Origin: Opitutia bacterium
GTDB lineage: Bacteria > Verrucomicrobiota > Verrucomicrobiia > Opitutales > UBA953
Direction: 5' to 3'
DNA: 64,000 nucleotides
NCBI GenBank assembly: GCA_947453335.1
Contig: CANGFP010000001.1
Span: 62,001 to 126,000, forward strand
Within the stretch, counting starts at the first letter, position 1; every line of letters starts with the position of its first letter. A program made the translations under genes and the position numbers. Shown piece after piece: positions 19,483 to 28,088 of the stretch. A model generated the notes under the pieces. It saw nothing but the letters and a program-made list of their open reading frames with translations. It was not told the DNA's origin and did no database searches.

Positions 19483-20246
19483 GCGCGGCGAAGGTCTTCT
19501 CCTGGAACGTCAACGGCGTCCGCTCGGCGCTGGGCAAGGGCCTGGCCGATTTCGTCGCCACCGCGGCGCCCGACGTCCTGTGCCTGCAGGAGACGAAGTG
19601 CGAGACGGCGACGGCGTCGACGCTCGGTTTGGCGTTCCCTCACCAGTTCTGGCACGAGGCCGAGAAGAAGGGCTACTCCGGCACGGCCATCCTCTCCAAG
19701 GTCGCCCCGCTGTCCGTCGCGACCGACTTCCCGGGCGACCATCCGCGCGAAGGCCGCGTCGTGACCGCCGAGTTCGCCGGCTGCTACGTCGTCAGCGCCT
19801 ACGTCCCTAACTCGCAGCGCGAGCTCGAGCGCCTCGGTTACCGCCTGCAGTGGGACGCCGACTTCCGCAAGCACCTCGCCAAGCTCGCCAAGAAGAAGCC
19901 CGTGGTCGTCTGCGGCGACCTCAACGTCGCGCACGCGGAGATCGACCTCGCGAACCCCGCCTCGAACCGCCGCAACGCCGGCTTCACCGACGAGGAACGC
20001 GCATCCTTCGGCGAACTCCTCGACGGCCACGGCTTCACCGACACCTTCCGCGCCACGCATCCGACCTTGGCCAAGCGCTACAGCTGGTGGAGCTACCGTC
20101 CCGGCATCCGCGCCCGCAACATCGGGTGGCGCCTGGATTACTGCCTGACTTCCGATGGGCTCAAGTTCGCCCAGCCCGAGATCCACGACCAGGTCATGGG
20201 CTCGGACCATTGTCCGGTGTCGGTGCGGGTGCAGGCGGCCCTCTGA
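19479..20246 (+). CDS. xth: Exodeoxyribonuclease III / AP endonuclease
   Basis: 255 residues from a GTG start that overlaps the upstream stop by 4 bp. Motifs of the exonuclease-endonuclease-phosphatase fold: FSWNVNGVRS (residues 7-16), LCLQETKCE (metal Glu, about 34-42), GYSGTAILSK, YVPNSQRE, VVCGDLNVAH (about 143-152), RYSWWSYRPGIRARNIGWRLDY and GSDHCPVSV with the catalytic His. It cleaves DNA at abasic sites and degrades 3' ends during base-excision repair. Confidence 0.93.
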   Translation: MSAAKVFSWNVNGVRSALGKGLADFVATAAPDVLCLQETKCETATASTLGLAFPHQFWHEAEKKGYSGTAILSKVAPLSVATDFPGDHPREGRVVTAEFAGCYVVSAYVPNSQRELERLGYRLQWDADFRKHLAKLAKKKPVVVCGDLNVAHAEIDLANPASNRRNAGFTDEERASFGELLDGHGFTDTFRATHPTLAKRYSWWSYRPGIRARNIGWRLDYCLTSDGLKFAQPEIHDQVMGSDHCPVSVRVQAAL

Positions 20247-20261
20247 GGGCGACGGTTGGAC

Positions 20262-21779
20262 TCAGTGGTGCTCCTTGCCCATCAGGTGGCGGACCCAGGG
20301 CACCAGCGCGAGCAGCACGACGGCCATGACGCCGACGACGATGGCCTGGTTGCGGAAGAAGTGCGCGAGCGCGACGGGGTCCTTCGAGGAGAAGTCGGCG
20401 GACAAGGTGCCGGAGAGCTTGTTGCCGAGCGACGTCGCCAGGAACCATACGCCCATGACGAGGCCGGTGAGGCGGGCGGGCGCCAGCTTGCTCATCGTGC
20501 TCAGGCCGACCGGGCTCAGGCACATCTCGCCGAGCGTCTGCAGGAAGTAGACGCCGATGAGCCACCACGGGCTGACCTTGCCGGCGACGATGCCTTGGGC
20601 GGCTGGCACCATCAGCGCGAACGACAGGCCGAGGAAGACGAGGCCGAAGACGAACTTCGCCGCCACCGACGGTTGGCGCGTGCCGAGCGTCACCCATAGC
20701 CATGCGAAGACCGGCGCCAGCGCCATGACGAAGAGCGAGTTCACCGATTGGAACCACGACGACGGGAACGACCAGCCGAGGATCTCCGTGCGCGTGAGCT
20801 CGTCGGCGAAGAGCGTCAGCGACGTGCCGGCCTGCTCGAAGACCGCCCAGAACAGCACGGCCGCGATGAAGAAGACCCCGATCGCCGCGATGCGCTTGCT
20901 GTCCTCGTCCTTCCGGAAGACCCCGAAGTAGAGCACCGCGAGGACCGGCAGCGAATAGATGCCGTAGGCCAGCCAGACATGTTCGTCCGACTTCATCATC
21001 AGGTAGAGCAGCGTGACCGTCCCGAGGGCGACGAGCGCGAGGCGTTCCCATGGGCGGCGATGGTGCGCTTCGGGCGCGTCGCCGACATGGCGGATCCAGT
21101 TGAGGCGGCGGACATAGACCCACATCCCGAGCGTCATGCCGACGCCGGCGGCGCCGAAGCCCCAATGCCACGCGTGCAGCGGGTCGAGACCCCAGCCGAC
21201 GAGGATCCGCTTGAAGCCTTCGTCCTGCGCGAGGTAGCCGGTCACCAGCGGCGCCGCGAACGCCCCGATGTTGATGCCCATGTAGAAGAGCGAGAACCCG
21301 GCGTCGCGCCGCGCGTCACCGCGCCGGTAGAGTCCGCCGACGAGCGTGCTGATGCTCGGCTTGAGCAGGCCCGTGCCGACCGCGACCAGGACGAGGCCGG
21401 CGTAGAACGTCGTGACGGAGTTCAGGGCGAGGGTGTAGTGGCCGAGGGTGATGATGAATCCGCCGATGAGCACCGCGCGCCGCGCGCCGATGAAGTTGTC
21501 CGCGATGAATCCGCCGAGGATGCAGAGCATGTAGCTCGACATGACGTAGTTCCCGTAGACCGAGGCCGCCTGCTGTTGGGTGAAGCCCAGGCCCCCGGCC
21601 GCCATGGGGGCGATCATGAAGAGCATGAGGAGCGCCCGCATGCCGTAGTAGGAGAAGCGCTCCCAGAGCTCCGCGAAGAAGAGGTTGCTCAGGCCCTTGG
21701 GGTGCCCGGCGATGCCCCCGGTGTGGATTTCCTCGGGAACGTGGGGGGCTGGATCTGGGGAGGGGAGGGGGGCGCGCAT
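20262..21779 (-). CDS. POT/PTR-family proton-dependent peptide transporter
   Basis: 505 residues and about 14 membrane helices. The family motif ELWERFSYYGMRAL is at residues 37-50 (proton-coupling ExxERF), and the second signature, GTGLLKPSISTLVGGLY with FSLFYMGINIGAF, follows at about 135-175. It imports di- and tripeptides with protons across the inner membrane. MRAP at 21779 is the chosen start; an ATG 17 codons upstream is also possible. It is divergent from feoA. Confidence 0.92.
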   Translation of the reverse strand: MRAPLPSPDPAPHVPEEIHTGGIAGHPKGLSNLFFAELWERFSYYGMRALLMLFMIAPMAAGGLGFTQQQAASVYGNYVMSSYMLCILGGFIADNFIGARRAVLIGGFIITLGHYTLALNSVTTFYAGLVLVAVGTGLLKPSISTLVGGLYRRGDARRDAGFSLFYMGINIGAFAAPLVTGYLAQDEGFKRILVGWGLDPLHAWHWGFGAAGVGMTLGMWVYVRRLNWIRHVGDAPEAHHRRPWERLALVALGTVTLLYLMMKSDEHVWLAYGIYSLPVLAVLYFGVFRKDEDSKRIAAIGVFFIAAVLFWAVFEQAGTSLTLFADELTRTEILGWSFPSSWFQSVNSLFVMALAPVFAWLWVTLGTRQPSVAAKFVFGLVFLGLSFALMVPAAQGIVAGKVSPWWLIGVYFLQTLGEMCLSPVGLSTMSKLAPARLTGLVMGVWFLATSLGNKLSGTLSADFSSKDPVALAHFFRNQAIVVGVMAVVLLALVPWVRHLMGKEHH

Positions 21780-21853
21780 CGCGGAGGGGTCAGAAGAGAC
21801 AGCCCCAAGCCCCGAAAGCAGGCAACGCATTTGCCCGAAACCCTAGGGATGCG

Positions 21854-21881
21854 TTGACATGGCTCTCCCCGTTGCTAACTT
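21854..21881 (+). promoter_or_regulatory. feo operon promoter
   Basis: Perfect -35 TTGACA, 16 bp, TAACTT. The predicted transcript start falls inside the Fur-like palindrome just downstream, leaving a leader of about 17 bases. Confidence 0.55.
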
Positions 21882-21882
21882 C

Positions 21883-21899
21883 TTGAGAACGATTCTCAA
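21883..21899. promoter_or_regulatory. Fur-box-like operator before feoA
   Basis: TTGAGAACGATTCTCAA, a 7-3-7 palindrome that also fits the 7-1-7 Fur layout (TGAGAAC-G-ATTCTCA). It lies 5 bases before the feoA GTG and over the predicted transcript start, so an iron-loaded repressor bound here would block transcription. Confidence 0.7.
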
Positions 21900-21904
21900 T
21901 AAGC

Positions 21905-22168
21905 GTGACCCCTTTGTCCCAATTGTTGCCCGGCCAGTATGGCAAGCTGCTCTCGCTCGATCCCGAGAGGGCGGTGGACCAGCGTCTCATGGCCTTGGGA
22001 CTCCTGCCAGGCATGGCTCTCAAGCTCGTCCGTAAGGCGCCCTTGGGGGACCCCATCGCGGTGGAGTTCGCCGGACAGGTGGTCAGCCTGCGCCTGACCG
22101 AGGCTCAGAACATCCTCATCGACGTCGCCGCGGATTGCCCGATCCAGCGTCCGCGCCCGCAGGCATGA
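21905..22168 (+). CDS. feoA: Ferrous iron transport protein A
   Basis: 87 residues from a GTG start. SH3-like FeoA pattern: LPGQYGKLLSLD, RLMALGLLPGMALKLVRKAPLGDPIAVEF, VSLRLTEAQNILI. FeoA is a small cytosolic partner of FeoB in ferrous iron import. The GTG was chosen because it follows the promoter and Fur box closely, and the protein then has the usual length of about 75-90. It overlaps feoB by 4 bp. Confidence 0.9.
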   Translation: MTPLSQLLPGQYGKLLSLDPERAVDQRLMALGLLPGMALKLVRKAPLGDPIAVEFAGQVVSLRLTEAQNILIDVAADCPIQRPRPQA

Positions 22169-24318
22169 GCGCCCCGGAAGCCCAGTTGACCGTCGCGCTG
22201 GTCGGCAACCCGAACACCGGGAAGTCGACCTTGTTCAACGCGCTCACCGGGCTCCGCCAGCGCGTCGGCAACTACCCCGGCGTCACCGTCGCGCGCAAGT
22301 CCGGCCTCTGCGATTGCGGCGACGGCACCAAGGTCGAGCTCGTCGACCTGCCCGGCCTCTACTCGTTGTCCGCCGCGTCCCCCGACGAGCAGGTCGTCAT
22401 CGACGCGTTGGGCGGGCACCTCGCCGGCGACCGTCGCCCCGACGCCGTGGTCGTCGTCGTCGACGCGACCAACCTGCTGCGCAACCTGTTCCTCGCCTCG
22501 CAGCTCTCGGAGCTCGACCTGCCGGTCGTGCTGGTGCTCAACCAGGCCGACGTCGCCGCCGAGCAAGGCCTGCGCATCGACGGCGAACTGCTTTCCCGCC
22601 GCTTGGGTGGCGTGCCCGTCGTGCTTACGTCCGCGTGGAAGGGCGAAGGCATCGCCGCCGTCCGTCGCGCGCTCGCCGAGGCCCTGCGCCGCCGCGTGCG
22701 CATGCCCGCGGTGGATTGGCCGGCCTTGGTCGCCGAAGCGTTGGCCGACATCGCCGCCGCCGTGCAGGCGGACACCGGTCGCGCGCCGACCCGCGCCGAC
22801 GTCGAAAGGCTGCTCTTCGATTCGACGACCTCGGTCGGTCAACGTCTCGGATGGGCCGCGCCGGGCCGCGACGCCGCTGTCCGTGCCGCGCGCGACAAGG
22901 TGCGTCGCGCCGGCTACAACCCCTTGGCCGCCGAGCCGCTCATCCACTACGAGCGCCTCCGGCGTCTGCTGGACGGCGTCGTCCAAGGCGGCGGCGACCG
23001 TTCCGCCGGTAGCGCCGCGGTCGACCGCGTGCTGCTCCACCGCGTGCTCGGCCCGGTCGTCTTCGCGGCGATCATGCTCGGTATGTTCGCCTCGGTCTTC
23101 TGGCTGGCGAAGTTCCCCATGCAGGCGCTCGCGGCCGGCGCCGATTGGCTGAAGGCCGTCATCGCGCCGTCCTTGGACGCCATGCCGATGCTGCAGAGCC
23201 TCGTCACCGACGGCCTCATCGGCGGCGTCGGCGCGTTCCTGTCCTTCCTGCCGCAGATCCTCATCCTCTTCCTCTTCGTCAGCATCCTCGAGGACAGCGG
23301 CTACATGGCGCGCGCGGCGTTCATCATGGACCGCTTGTTCAGCTGGTGCGGCCTGAACGGCAAGAGCTTCGTCCCGATGCTCTCGGGTTTCGCCTGCGCG
23401 ATCCCCGGCTTGCTCTCCACGCGCACCATCGAGGACCCCAAGGCCCGCCTGGCCACCGCGTTCGCCGTGCCGTTCATGAGCTGCTCGGCGCGCTTCCCGA
23501 TCTACGCCCTCATGTGCGCGGCCTTCATCGGCCCGCTCTACGGCCCCGGCTGGGAATCCGTCGTCATGGTCGGGATGCACTGCGTGGGGCTGCTCTTCGC
23601 CGTCCCGACGGCCTTCGTGCTCACGCGCCTCGTGCTCAAGGTGAAGCCGCAGCCGTTCGTCCTCGAGCTGCCCCGCTACCAGATGCCCAAGCCGCGCGAC
23701 GTCCTGTGGCGCATGTGGCAGAACGCCGCGGAGTTCGTCTCCAAGGCCGGCACGGTCATCTTCGCCATCACGATCGTCGTGTGGGCGCTGTCCTATTTCC
23801 CGCGCGACGTCTCCGTCGCCGAGCGCATCAAGGCGGCGAACCCCGCCGCCGCGGAGGAGGTCGTGAAAGCCAAGGTCCAGGCGGCTTACGTCGAGCAGTC
23901 CTACATGGGACGCTTCGGCAAGGCGGTCCAGCCGCTCTTCGACCCCTGCGGGTTCGACTGGAAGATCACCGTCGGCGTGTTGGCGAGCTTCCCCGCGCGC
24001 GAGGTCATCGTCTCGACGCTGGGCGTCACCTATTCCGTCGGCGAAGGCGCCAAGGCCGACAGCGCCCACCTGCAGCAGGCGATGCGCGACGCGAAGTGGT
24101 CCGAGGGACCCCGCGCCGGTACGCCGATCTTCTCCCTGGCCGCGGTGCTCGCGCTGATGGTCTTCTTCGCCCTCTGTTCGCAGTGCGGCCCGACGGTCGC
24201 GACCCTCGCGCAGGAGACCGGCGGTTGGAAGTGGGCGGCGATCTCCTTCGTCTACATGACGGCGCTCGCTTGGATCGTGGCCGCCGTGGTCTACCAGGTG
24301 GTCATCCGCCTCGCATGA
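22165..24318 (+). CDS. feoB: Ferrous iron transporter B
   Basis: 717 residues. G domain at the N-terminus: G1 GNPNTGKST (14-22), RVGNYPGVTV (switch I), G3 VDLPGLYSLS, G4 NQAD. A helical GDI region follows, then the membrane channel from about residue 290 with LSFLPQILILF, EDSGYMARAAFIMD, LSGFACAIPGLLSTR and CSQCGPTVATLAQETGGWKWA. It moves Fe2+ through the inner membrane. It lies between feoA and a Cys-rich peptide with 4-bp overlaps on both sides, a tight iron-regulated operon. Confidence 0.95.
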   Translation: MSAPEAQLTVALVGNPNTGKSTLFNALTGLRQRVGNYPGVTVARKSGLCDCGDGTKVELVDLPGLYSLSAASPDEQVVIDALGGHLAGDRRPDAVVVVVDATNLLRNLFLASQLSELDLPVVLVLNQADVAAEQGLRIDGELLSRRLGGVPVVLTSAWKGEGIAAVRRALAEALRRRVRMPAVDWPALVAEALADIAAAVQADTGRAPTRADVERLLFDSTTSVGQRLGWAAPGRDAAVRAARDKVRRAGYNPLAAEPLIHYERLRRLLDGVVQGGGDRSAGSAAVDRVLLHRVLGPVVFAAIMLGMFASVFWLAKFPMQALAAGADWLKAVIAPSLDAMPMLQSLVTDGLIGGVGAFLSFLPQILILFLFVSILEDSGYMARAAFIMDRLFSWCGLNGKSFVPMLSGFACAIPGLLSTRTIEDPKARLATAFAVPFMSCSARFPIYALMCAAFIGPLYGPGWESVVMVGMHCVGLLFAVPTAFVLTRLVLKVKPQPFVLELPRYQMPKPRDVLWRMWQNAAEFVSKAGTVIFAITIVVWALSYFPRDVSVAERIKAANPAAAEEVVKAKVQAAYVEQSYMGRFGKAVQPLFDPCGFDWKITVGVLASFPAREVIVSTLGVTYSVGEGAKADSAHLQQAMRDAKWSEGPRAGTPIFSLAAVLALMVFFALCSQCGPTVATLAQETGGWKWAAISFVYMTALAWIVAAVVYQVVIRLA

Positions 24319-24464
24319 CCCTCGAAATCGTCATCGTCGGCGTCATCGTCGGTTTCGCCGGCGGCTGGCTCCTCCGTCGCTGGATCGCCGCCGCCCGCCG
24401 CCGCAAAAACGGCGGCTGCGCCGGCGGTTGCGGTTGCTCGTCGAAGATTCAGCCGAAGAAGTGA
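24315..24464 (+). CDS. FeoB-associated Cys-rich membrane peptide
   Basis: 49 residues overlapping the feoB stop by 4 bp. One N-terminal membrane helix (VIVGVIVGFAGGWLL) is followed by a basic stretch and a Gly/Cys cluster, GGCAGGCGCSSK. This matches the small Cys-rich proteins that often end feo operons and may fill the FeoC role or handle iron at the membrane. Identity is by context and composition. Confidence 0.8.
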   Translation: MTLEIVIVGVIVGFAGGWLLRRWIAAARRRKNGGCAGGCGCSSKIQPKK

Positions 24465-24522
24465 GGAAAGTCTAGGAGGAGTGCGGAGTACGGATGACGG
24501 AGCGGTCGCGCACGCGGCTCAG

Positions 24523-24554
24523 CCGCCGTTGCGCCTTTGCGCGGCAACTGGCGG
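24523..24554 (-). terminator. GC hairpin downstream of aguA
   Basis: CCGCCGTTGC pairs with GCAAC-T-GGCGG (one bulged base). It lies 4 bases past the aguA stop on the minus strand. No U tract is present. Confidence 0.4.
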
Positions 24555-24557
24555 TTC

Positions 24558-25583
24558 TCAGGCAGGCTGCTGCTGGCTGAGGCAATGCAGGGCGCCGCCT
24601 TCGATGAGCAGCACGCGGCAGTCGATCCCCACGACCTTGCGGCCCGGGAAGCACTCGCCGATGACGCCCAGCGCGACCTTGTCGGAGTCCTGGCCGTAGA
24701 GCGGCACGAGGACGCCGTCGTTCACGATGAGGAAGTTCGCGTGGCTCGGCGGGAGGTCCCGGCCGGCGAGGCGGATGGCCTTCGGCATCGGCAGCTCGAG
24801 GATCTCGAGGCGCTGGCCGCGCGGGCGCATCTCGCGCAGGCGGCGGAGGTTCTCCTGGAGCGGGGCGTAGTTGGGCGAGGCGCGGTCGGACTCGCTGACC
24901 GCGAGGATCGTGCGCGGCGCGACGAAGCGCGCGAGGTTGTCGATGTGCCCGTCGGTGTCGTCGTTGGCGAGGCCTTCGCCGATCCAGAGGAGTTCGTCGA
25001 TGGCGAGGCCGTCGCGGATGGCGGCGTGGAACGCGGCGTCATCGCGGCCTTCGGCGCGGTTCGGGTTGTTCTGGACGGCTTCGGTCGTGAGCAGCAGGCC
25101 ATCGCCGGAGACTTCGATGCCGCCGCCTTCGAGCTCGAAGGGGTAGCTGAACTTCTTCGAGCCGAGGCGCGCGGCGACCTTGCCCGGGACCTGGTTGTCG
25201 AGCGAGGCCTCGAACTTGCCGCCCCAGCCGTGGAACTCCCAGTCGGTCAGCGCGAGCTCCTTCGTCGCGTCGTTCTTCACGAAGATCGGGCCGTGGTCGC
25301 GGCACCAGACGTCGTCGGTGGCGATGTCGGTCAGCTCGATGACGGAGAGGTCGGCCTTGGCGGCCTTGAGCTCGCGTTCGGCCTCGGCGCGCAGCTTGCC
25401 GGCGGCGTTGATCTTCACCGGCTGGAACTTCGCGATGGCCGCGGCGAACTCCGCGAACTTCGCGGGGATGAGGCCGTAGTGGCCGGGCCAGAGCGCGGTG
25501 TTCGACGGCCACGAGAGCCAGGTGGCGGACTGGGGTTCCCATTCCGCAGGCATGCGGAAACCGAGGGAGCGAGGCGTGGACAT
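24558..25583 (-). CDS. aguA: Agmatine deiminase
   Basis: 341 residues of the peptidyl-arginine-deiminase fold. N-terminal RMPAEWEPQSATWLSWPSN, then DDVWCRDHGPIFV (substrate Asp and Arg), WGGKFEASLDNQVP, LEGGGIEVSGDGLLLTTE, GIANDDTDGHIDN-like (EGLANDDTDGHIDN, active His) and the C-terminal catalytic Cys in GGALHCLSQQQ. It converts agmatine to N-carbamoylputrescine and ammonia. The gap to aguB is 8 bp, and the order hisG-aguB-aguA suggests one transcript. Confidence 0.93.
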   Translation of the reverse strand: MSTPRSLGFRMPAEWEPQSATWLSWPSNTALWPGHYGLIPAKFAEFAAAIAKFQPVKINAAGKLRAEAERELKAAKADLSVIELTDIATDDVWCRDHGPIFVKNDATKELALTDWEFHGWGGKFEASLDNQVPGKVAARLGSKKFSYPFELEGGGIEVSGDGLLLTTEAVQNNPNRAEGRDDAAFHAAIRDGLAIDELLWIGEGLANDDTDGHIDNLARFVAPRTILAVSESDRASPNYAPLQENLRRLREMRPRGQRLEILELPMPKAIRLAGRDLPPSHANFLIVNDGVLVPLYGQDSDKVALGVIGECFPGRKVVGIDCRVLLIEGGALHCLSQQQPA

Positions 25584-25591
25584 GCGGAAGG

Positions 25592-26461
25592 TCAGTCGCG
25601 CAGGCGGCGCGTCAGGTCGCCGTAGGCGTCGATGCGGCGGTCGCGGAAGAACGGCCAGATGCGGCGGAAGGCGCGCTGCTTCGCGAGGTCGCAGTCGGCG
25701 AGGAGGACTTCCTCCTTATCGGCGGACGCGCGGGCGACGATCTCGCCGTAGGGGTCGGAGACGAAGCTCTGGCCCCAGAACTGGGTGCGGCCTTCGGTGC
25801 CGACGCGGTTGGTGGCGGCGACGAAGCAGCCGTTGGCGACGCCGTGGCCGCGCTGGACGGTCTCCCACGCGTTGTGCTGGGCCTGGCCGAAGGCGGCCTT
25901 CTCCTCGGGCAGCCAACCGATGGCGGTCGGGTAGAAGAGGATGTCGGCGCCGGCGAGCGCGGTGAGGCGCGCGGCCTCGGGGTACCACTGGTCCCAGCAG
26001 ATGAGCACGCCGATGTTGCCGTGCGCGGTCTTCCAACTGCGGAAGCCGAGGTCGCCCGGCGTGAAGTAGAACTTCTCTTCGAAGCCCGGATCCTGCGGGA
26101 TGTGCATCTTCCGGTACTTCCCGAGCACGGTGCCGTCGGCGTCGATGACGGCCGCGGTGTTGTGGTAGACCTCGCTGCCGCGCGCTTCGAAGAGCGGGGC
26201 GACGATGACGACGCCGAGGCGCTTCGCGACCTTGGCGAGCTCGGTCACGGAAGGGCCGGTCTCGATGGGCTCGGCGAGGTCGAAGTTCGCCGGGTCCTGC
26301 GTGATGCAGAAGTACTTCGTCGTGAACATCTCCTGCAGGCCGATGATCTTCGCGCCCTTGGCCGCGGCTTCCTCGATGCGGGGGATGGTCTTGCGGACGT
26401 TCGCCGCCGGGGTGTCCTCGGCGGTGAGCTGGATGAGTCCGACGCGGACGGAGTCGGCCAT
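25592..26461 (-). CDS. aguB: N-carbamoylputrescine amidase
   Basis: 289 residues of the nitrilase superfamily. The catalytic Glu-Lys-Cys set is visible: LQEMFTTKYFC (Glu about 43), YRKMHIPQDPGFEEKFYF (Lys about 119) and GVLICWDQWYPEAAR (Cys about 155). FYPTAIGWLPEEK and RIWPFFRDRRIDAYGDL are typical of the plant/bacterial AguB group. It hydrolyses N-carbamoylputrescine to putrescine, CO2 and ammonia, completing the route begun by aguA. The start at MADSVRVGLIQL fits the family N-terminus. Confidence 0.94.
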   Translation of the reverse strand: MADSVRVGLIQLTAEDTPAANVRKTIPRIEEAAAKGAKIIGLQEMFTTKYFCITQDPANFDLAEPIETGPSVTELAKVAKRLGVVIVAPLFEARGSEVYHNTAAVIDADGTVLGKYRKMHIPQDPGFEEKFYFTPGDLGFRSWKTAHGNIGVLICWDQWYPEAARLTALAGADILFYPTAIGWLPEEKAAFGQAQHNAWETVQRGHGVANGCFVAATNRVGTEGRTQFWGQSFVSDPYGEIVARASADKEEVLLADCDLAKQRAFRRIWPFFRDRRIDAYGDLTRRLRD

Positions 26462-26469
26462 GGCGGTCG

Positions 26470-27354
26470 TCAGTAGACGAGCTTGTTGATCGGGTACTCC
26501 ACGATGCCTTCGGCGCCGGCGGCCTTGAGCGTCGGGATGAACTCGCGCGCCTGGCGGGCGTCGATGATCGTCTCGACCGCGATCCACTCGGCGTTGCTGA
26601 GCGGGGAGACCGTCGGATTGCGCAGGGCGGGCAGGGCGGCGGCCACCTGTTCGAGCTTGGCCTTCGGGAGGTTGAACTTGAGGCCGACCATGTGCTGCGC
26701 GGCGAGGGCGCCCTGCAGCATGAGGACGATCTGCTCGATCTTGGCGCGCTTGGCGGGGTTCGCCCAGGCGGCCTTGTTCGCGACGAGGACGGTGGTGGTC
26801 TCCATCAGCTGGGCGACGATGCGGAGCTTGTTGGCCTTGATGGAGGAGCCGGTCTCGGTGATGTCGACGATGGCGTCGGCGAGCTCGGGGACCTTCACCT
26901 CGGTGGCGCCCCAGGAGAACTCGACTTCGCATTCCACGCCCTGGGCCTTGAACCAGCGTCGGGTGGTCTCGACGAGTTCGGTGGCCACGCGCTTGCCGGC
27001 GAGGTCCTTGGCGGTCTTGACCGGGGAGGCTTCGGGAACGCAGAGGACCCAGCGGGACTTCTGGGCGGAGGCGCGGCTGTAGATGAGCTCGCAGACCTGG
27101 ACGACGTCGGCGGCGTTCTCCTGGACCCAGTCCTGGCCGGTGAGGCCGCAGTCGAAGAAGCCGTGCTCGACGTAGCGGGCGACTTCCTGGGCGCGGATGA
27201 AGCGGCCGTCGAGGGTCGGGTCGTCGAAGGAGGGGCGGTAGGAGCGGCTGCTCTTGGCCACGGGGAATCCGGCCCGGGCGAACAGCTGGAGGGTGGCCTC
27301 CTCGAGGCTCCCCTTGGGCATCCCAATCATCAATTTAAGGGCTTCCTGGCTCAT
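26470..27354 (-). CDS. hisG: ATP phosphoribosyltransferase, long form
   Basis: 294 residues. Catalytic lobes: LMIGMPKGSLEEATLQLFARAG, RYVEHGFFDCGLTGQDWVQE, GKRVATELVETTRRWF, and DAIVDITETGSSIKANKLRIV (phosphate-binding TGxS). A C-terminal ACT-like regulatory domain (about 210-294; MVGLKFNLPKAKLEQV, ARQAREFIPTLKAAGAEGIVEYPINKLVY) marks the long, HisZ-independent form that is feedback-inhibited by histidine. It makes phosphoribosyl-ATP, the first step of histidine synthesis. No other his gene is nearby. A start 14 codons upstream is also open. Confidence 0.93.
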   Translation of the reverse strand: MSQEALKLMIGMPKGSLEEATLQLFARAGFPVAKSSRSYRPSFDDPTLDGRFIRAQEVARYVEHGFFDCGLTGQDWVQENAADVVQVCELIYSRASAQKSRWVLCVPEASPVKTAKDLAGKRVATELVETTRRWFKAQGVECEVEFSWGATEVKVPELADAIVDITETGSSIKANKLRIVAQLMETTTVLVANKAAWANPAKRAKIEQIVLMLQGALAAQHMVGLKFNLPKAKLEQVAAALPALRNPTVSPLSNAEWIAVETIIDARQAREFIPTLKAAGAEGIVEYPINKLVY

Positions 27355-27452
27355 CAGGCCTTTGAGGAAGCCCACGGACTGCCCCTCCGCAAGCATTAAG
27401 GGGTTGACTCGATTAGGCCCAGAAAAGACCCTCCGCGTCCTACCCTACCGCC

Positions 27453-27923
27453 ATGCAGCGCACCCTGCTCATCCTCTCCGTTTCCTTCCTGCTCGCCGCT
27501 TGCCAGAGCAAGAGCCCTTGGGCTGCTTCCTCCCAGACGCATTCCGGCGTCAGCGATGTCAACGGCAAGGCCGTCGAAGCCGCTGCTCCGGGCGTGAAGT
27601 TCTCCTGGGATAAGGATACCCCGGCCGAGGCCCCTAAGACCGCCGCCGCCGCCGTGATCGAGGCCCCGAAGGACGCCAACAAGGCCCGCGTGGTCGAAGT
27701 CCGCGAGTCCGCCGGCCTCATTTCCCTCCTCCGCTCCGACAAGGTCGACGTCAAGGCTCGCCTCCAGCTCGTCAAGGACGGCAAGGCCCTCCTCGTCGAA
27801 GTGGTCCGCGTGAGCGACAAGAACGAGATCATCGCCAACATCATCCCCAACCAGGAAAAGGCTCCTAAGCTGGCTTCCGGTGACGAGGTGGCTTGCGGCG
27901 TCCTCGCGGCTTCCGCCCAGTAA
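27453..27923 (+). CDS. Predicted lipoprotein, unknown function
   Basis: 156 residues. Signal MQRTLLILSVSFLLAAC has a good lipobox (LAAC, Cys 17). The mature part has a Ser/Ala/Lys-rich linker and a compact C-terminal region (about 85-150; VVEVRESAGLISLLRSDKVD, ALLVEVVRVSDKNEIIANIIP). No family was recognised. It is a single gene with TTGACT about 35 bases upstream and a strong terminator downstream. Codon use resembles its neighbours but is slightly less GC-rich. Confidence 0.7.
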   Translation: MQRTLLILSVSFLLAACQSKSPWAASSQTHSGVSDVNGKAVEAAAPGVKFSWDKDTPAEAPKTAAAAVIEAPKDANKARVVEVRESAGLISLLRSDKVDVKARLQLVKDGKALLVEVVRVSDKNEIIANIIPNQEKAPKLASGDEVACGVLAASAQ

Positions 27924-27952
27924 CCCCAGGGGCGAGACAGCCCCGTGACAGA

Positions 27953-27989
27953 AGGACCCGCCTGCTCCTGCCGGCGGGTCCTTTGTTTT
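27953..27989 (+). terminator. Intrinsic terminator of the lipoprotein gene
   Basis: AGGACCCGCC, 10-base loop, GGCGGGTCCT, then TTGTTTT: a 10-bp GC-rich stem with a U-rich tail. Confidence 0.85.
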
Positions 27990-28088
27990 GGGGCGGGTCA
28001 CCGAAAAAACGGGATAAACCGCGTTTTTCGGCTCTGCCGTTGACCCTGCCAAATGGCACGCCTATTGCTCGATTTTCCCGCGCCGCCC

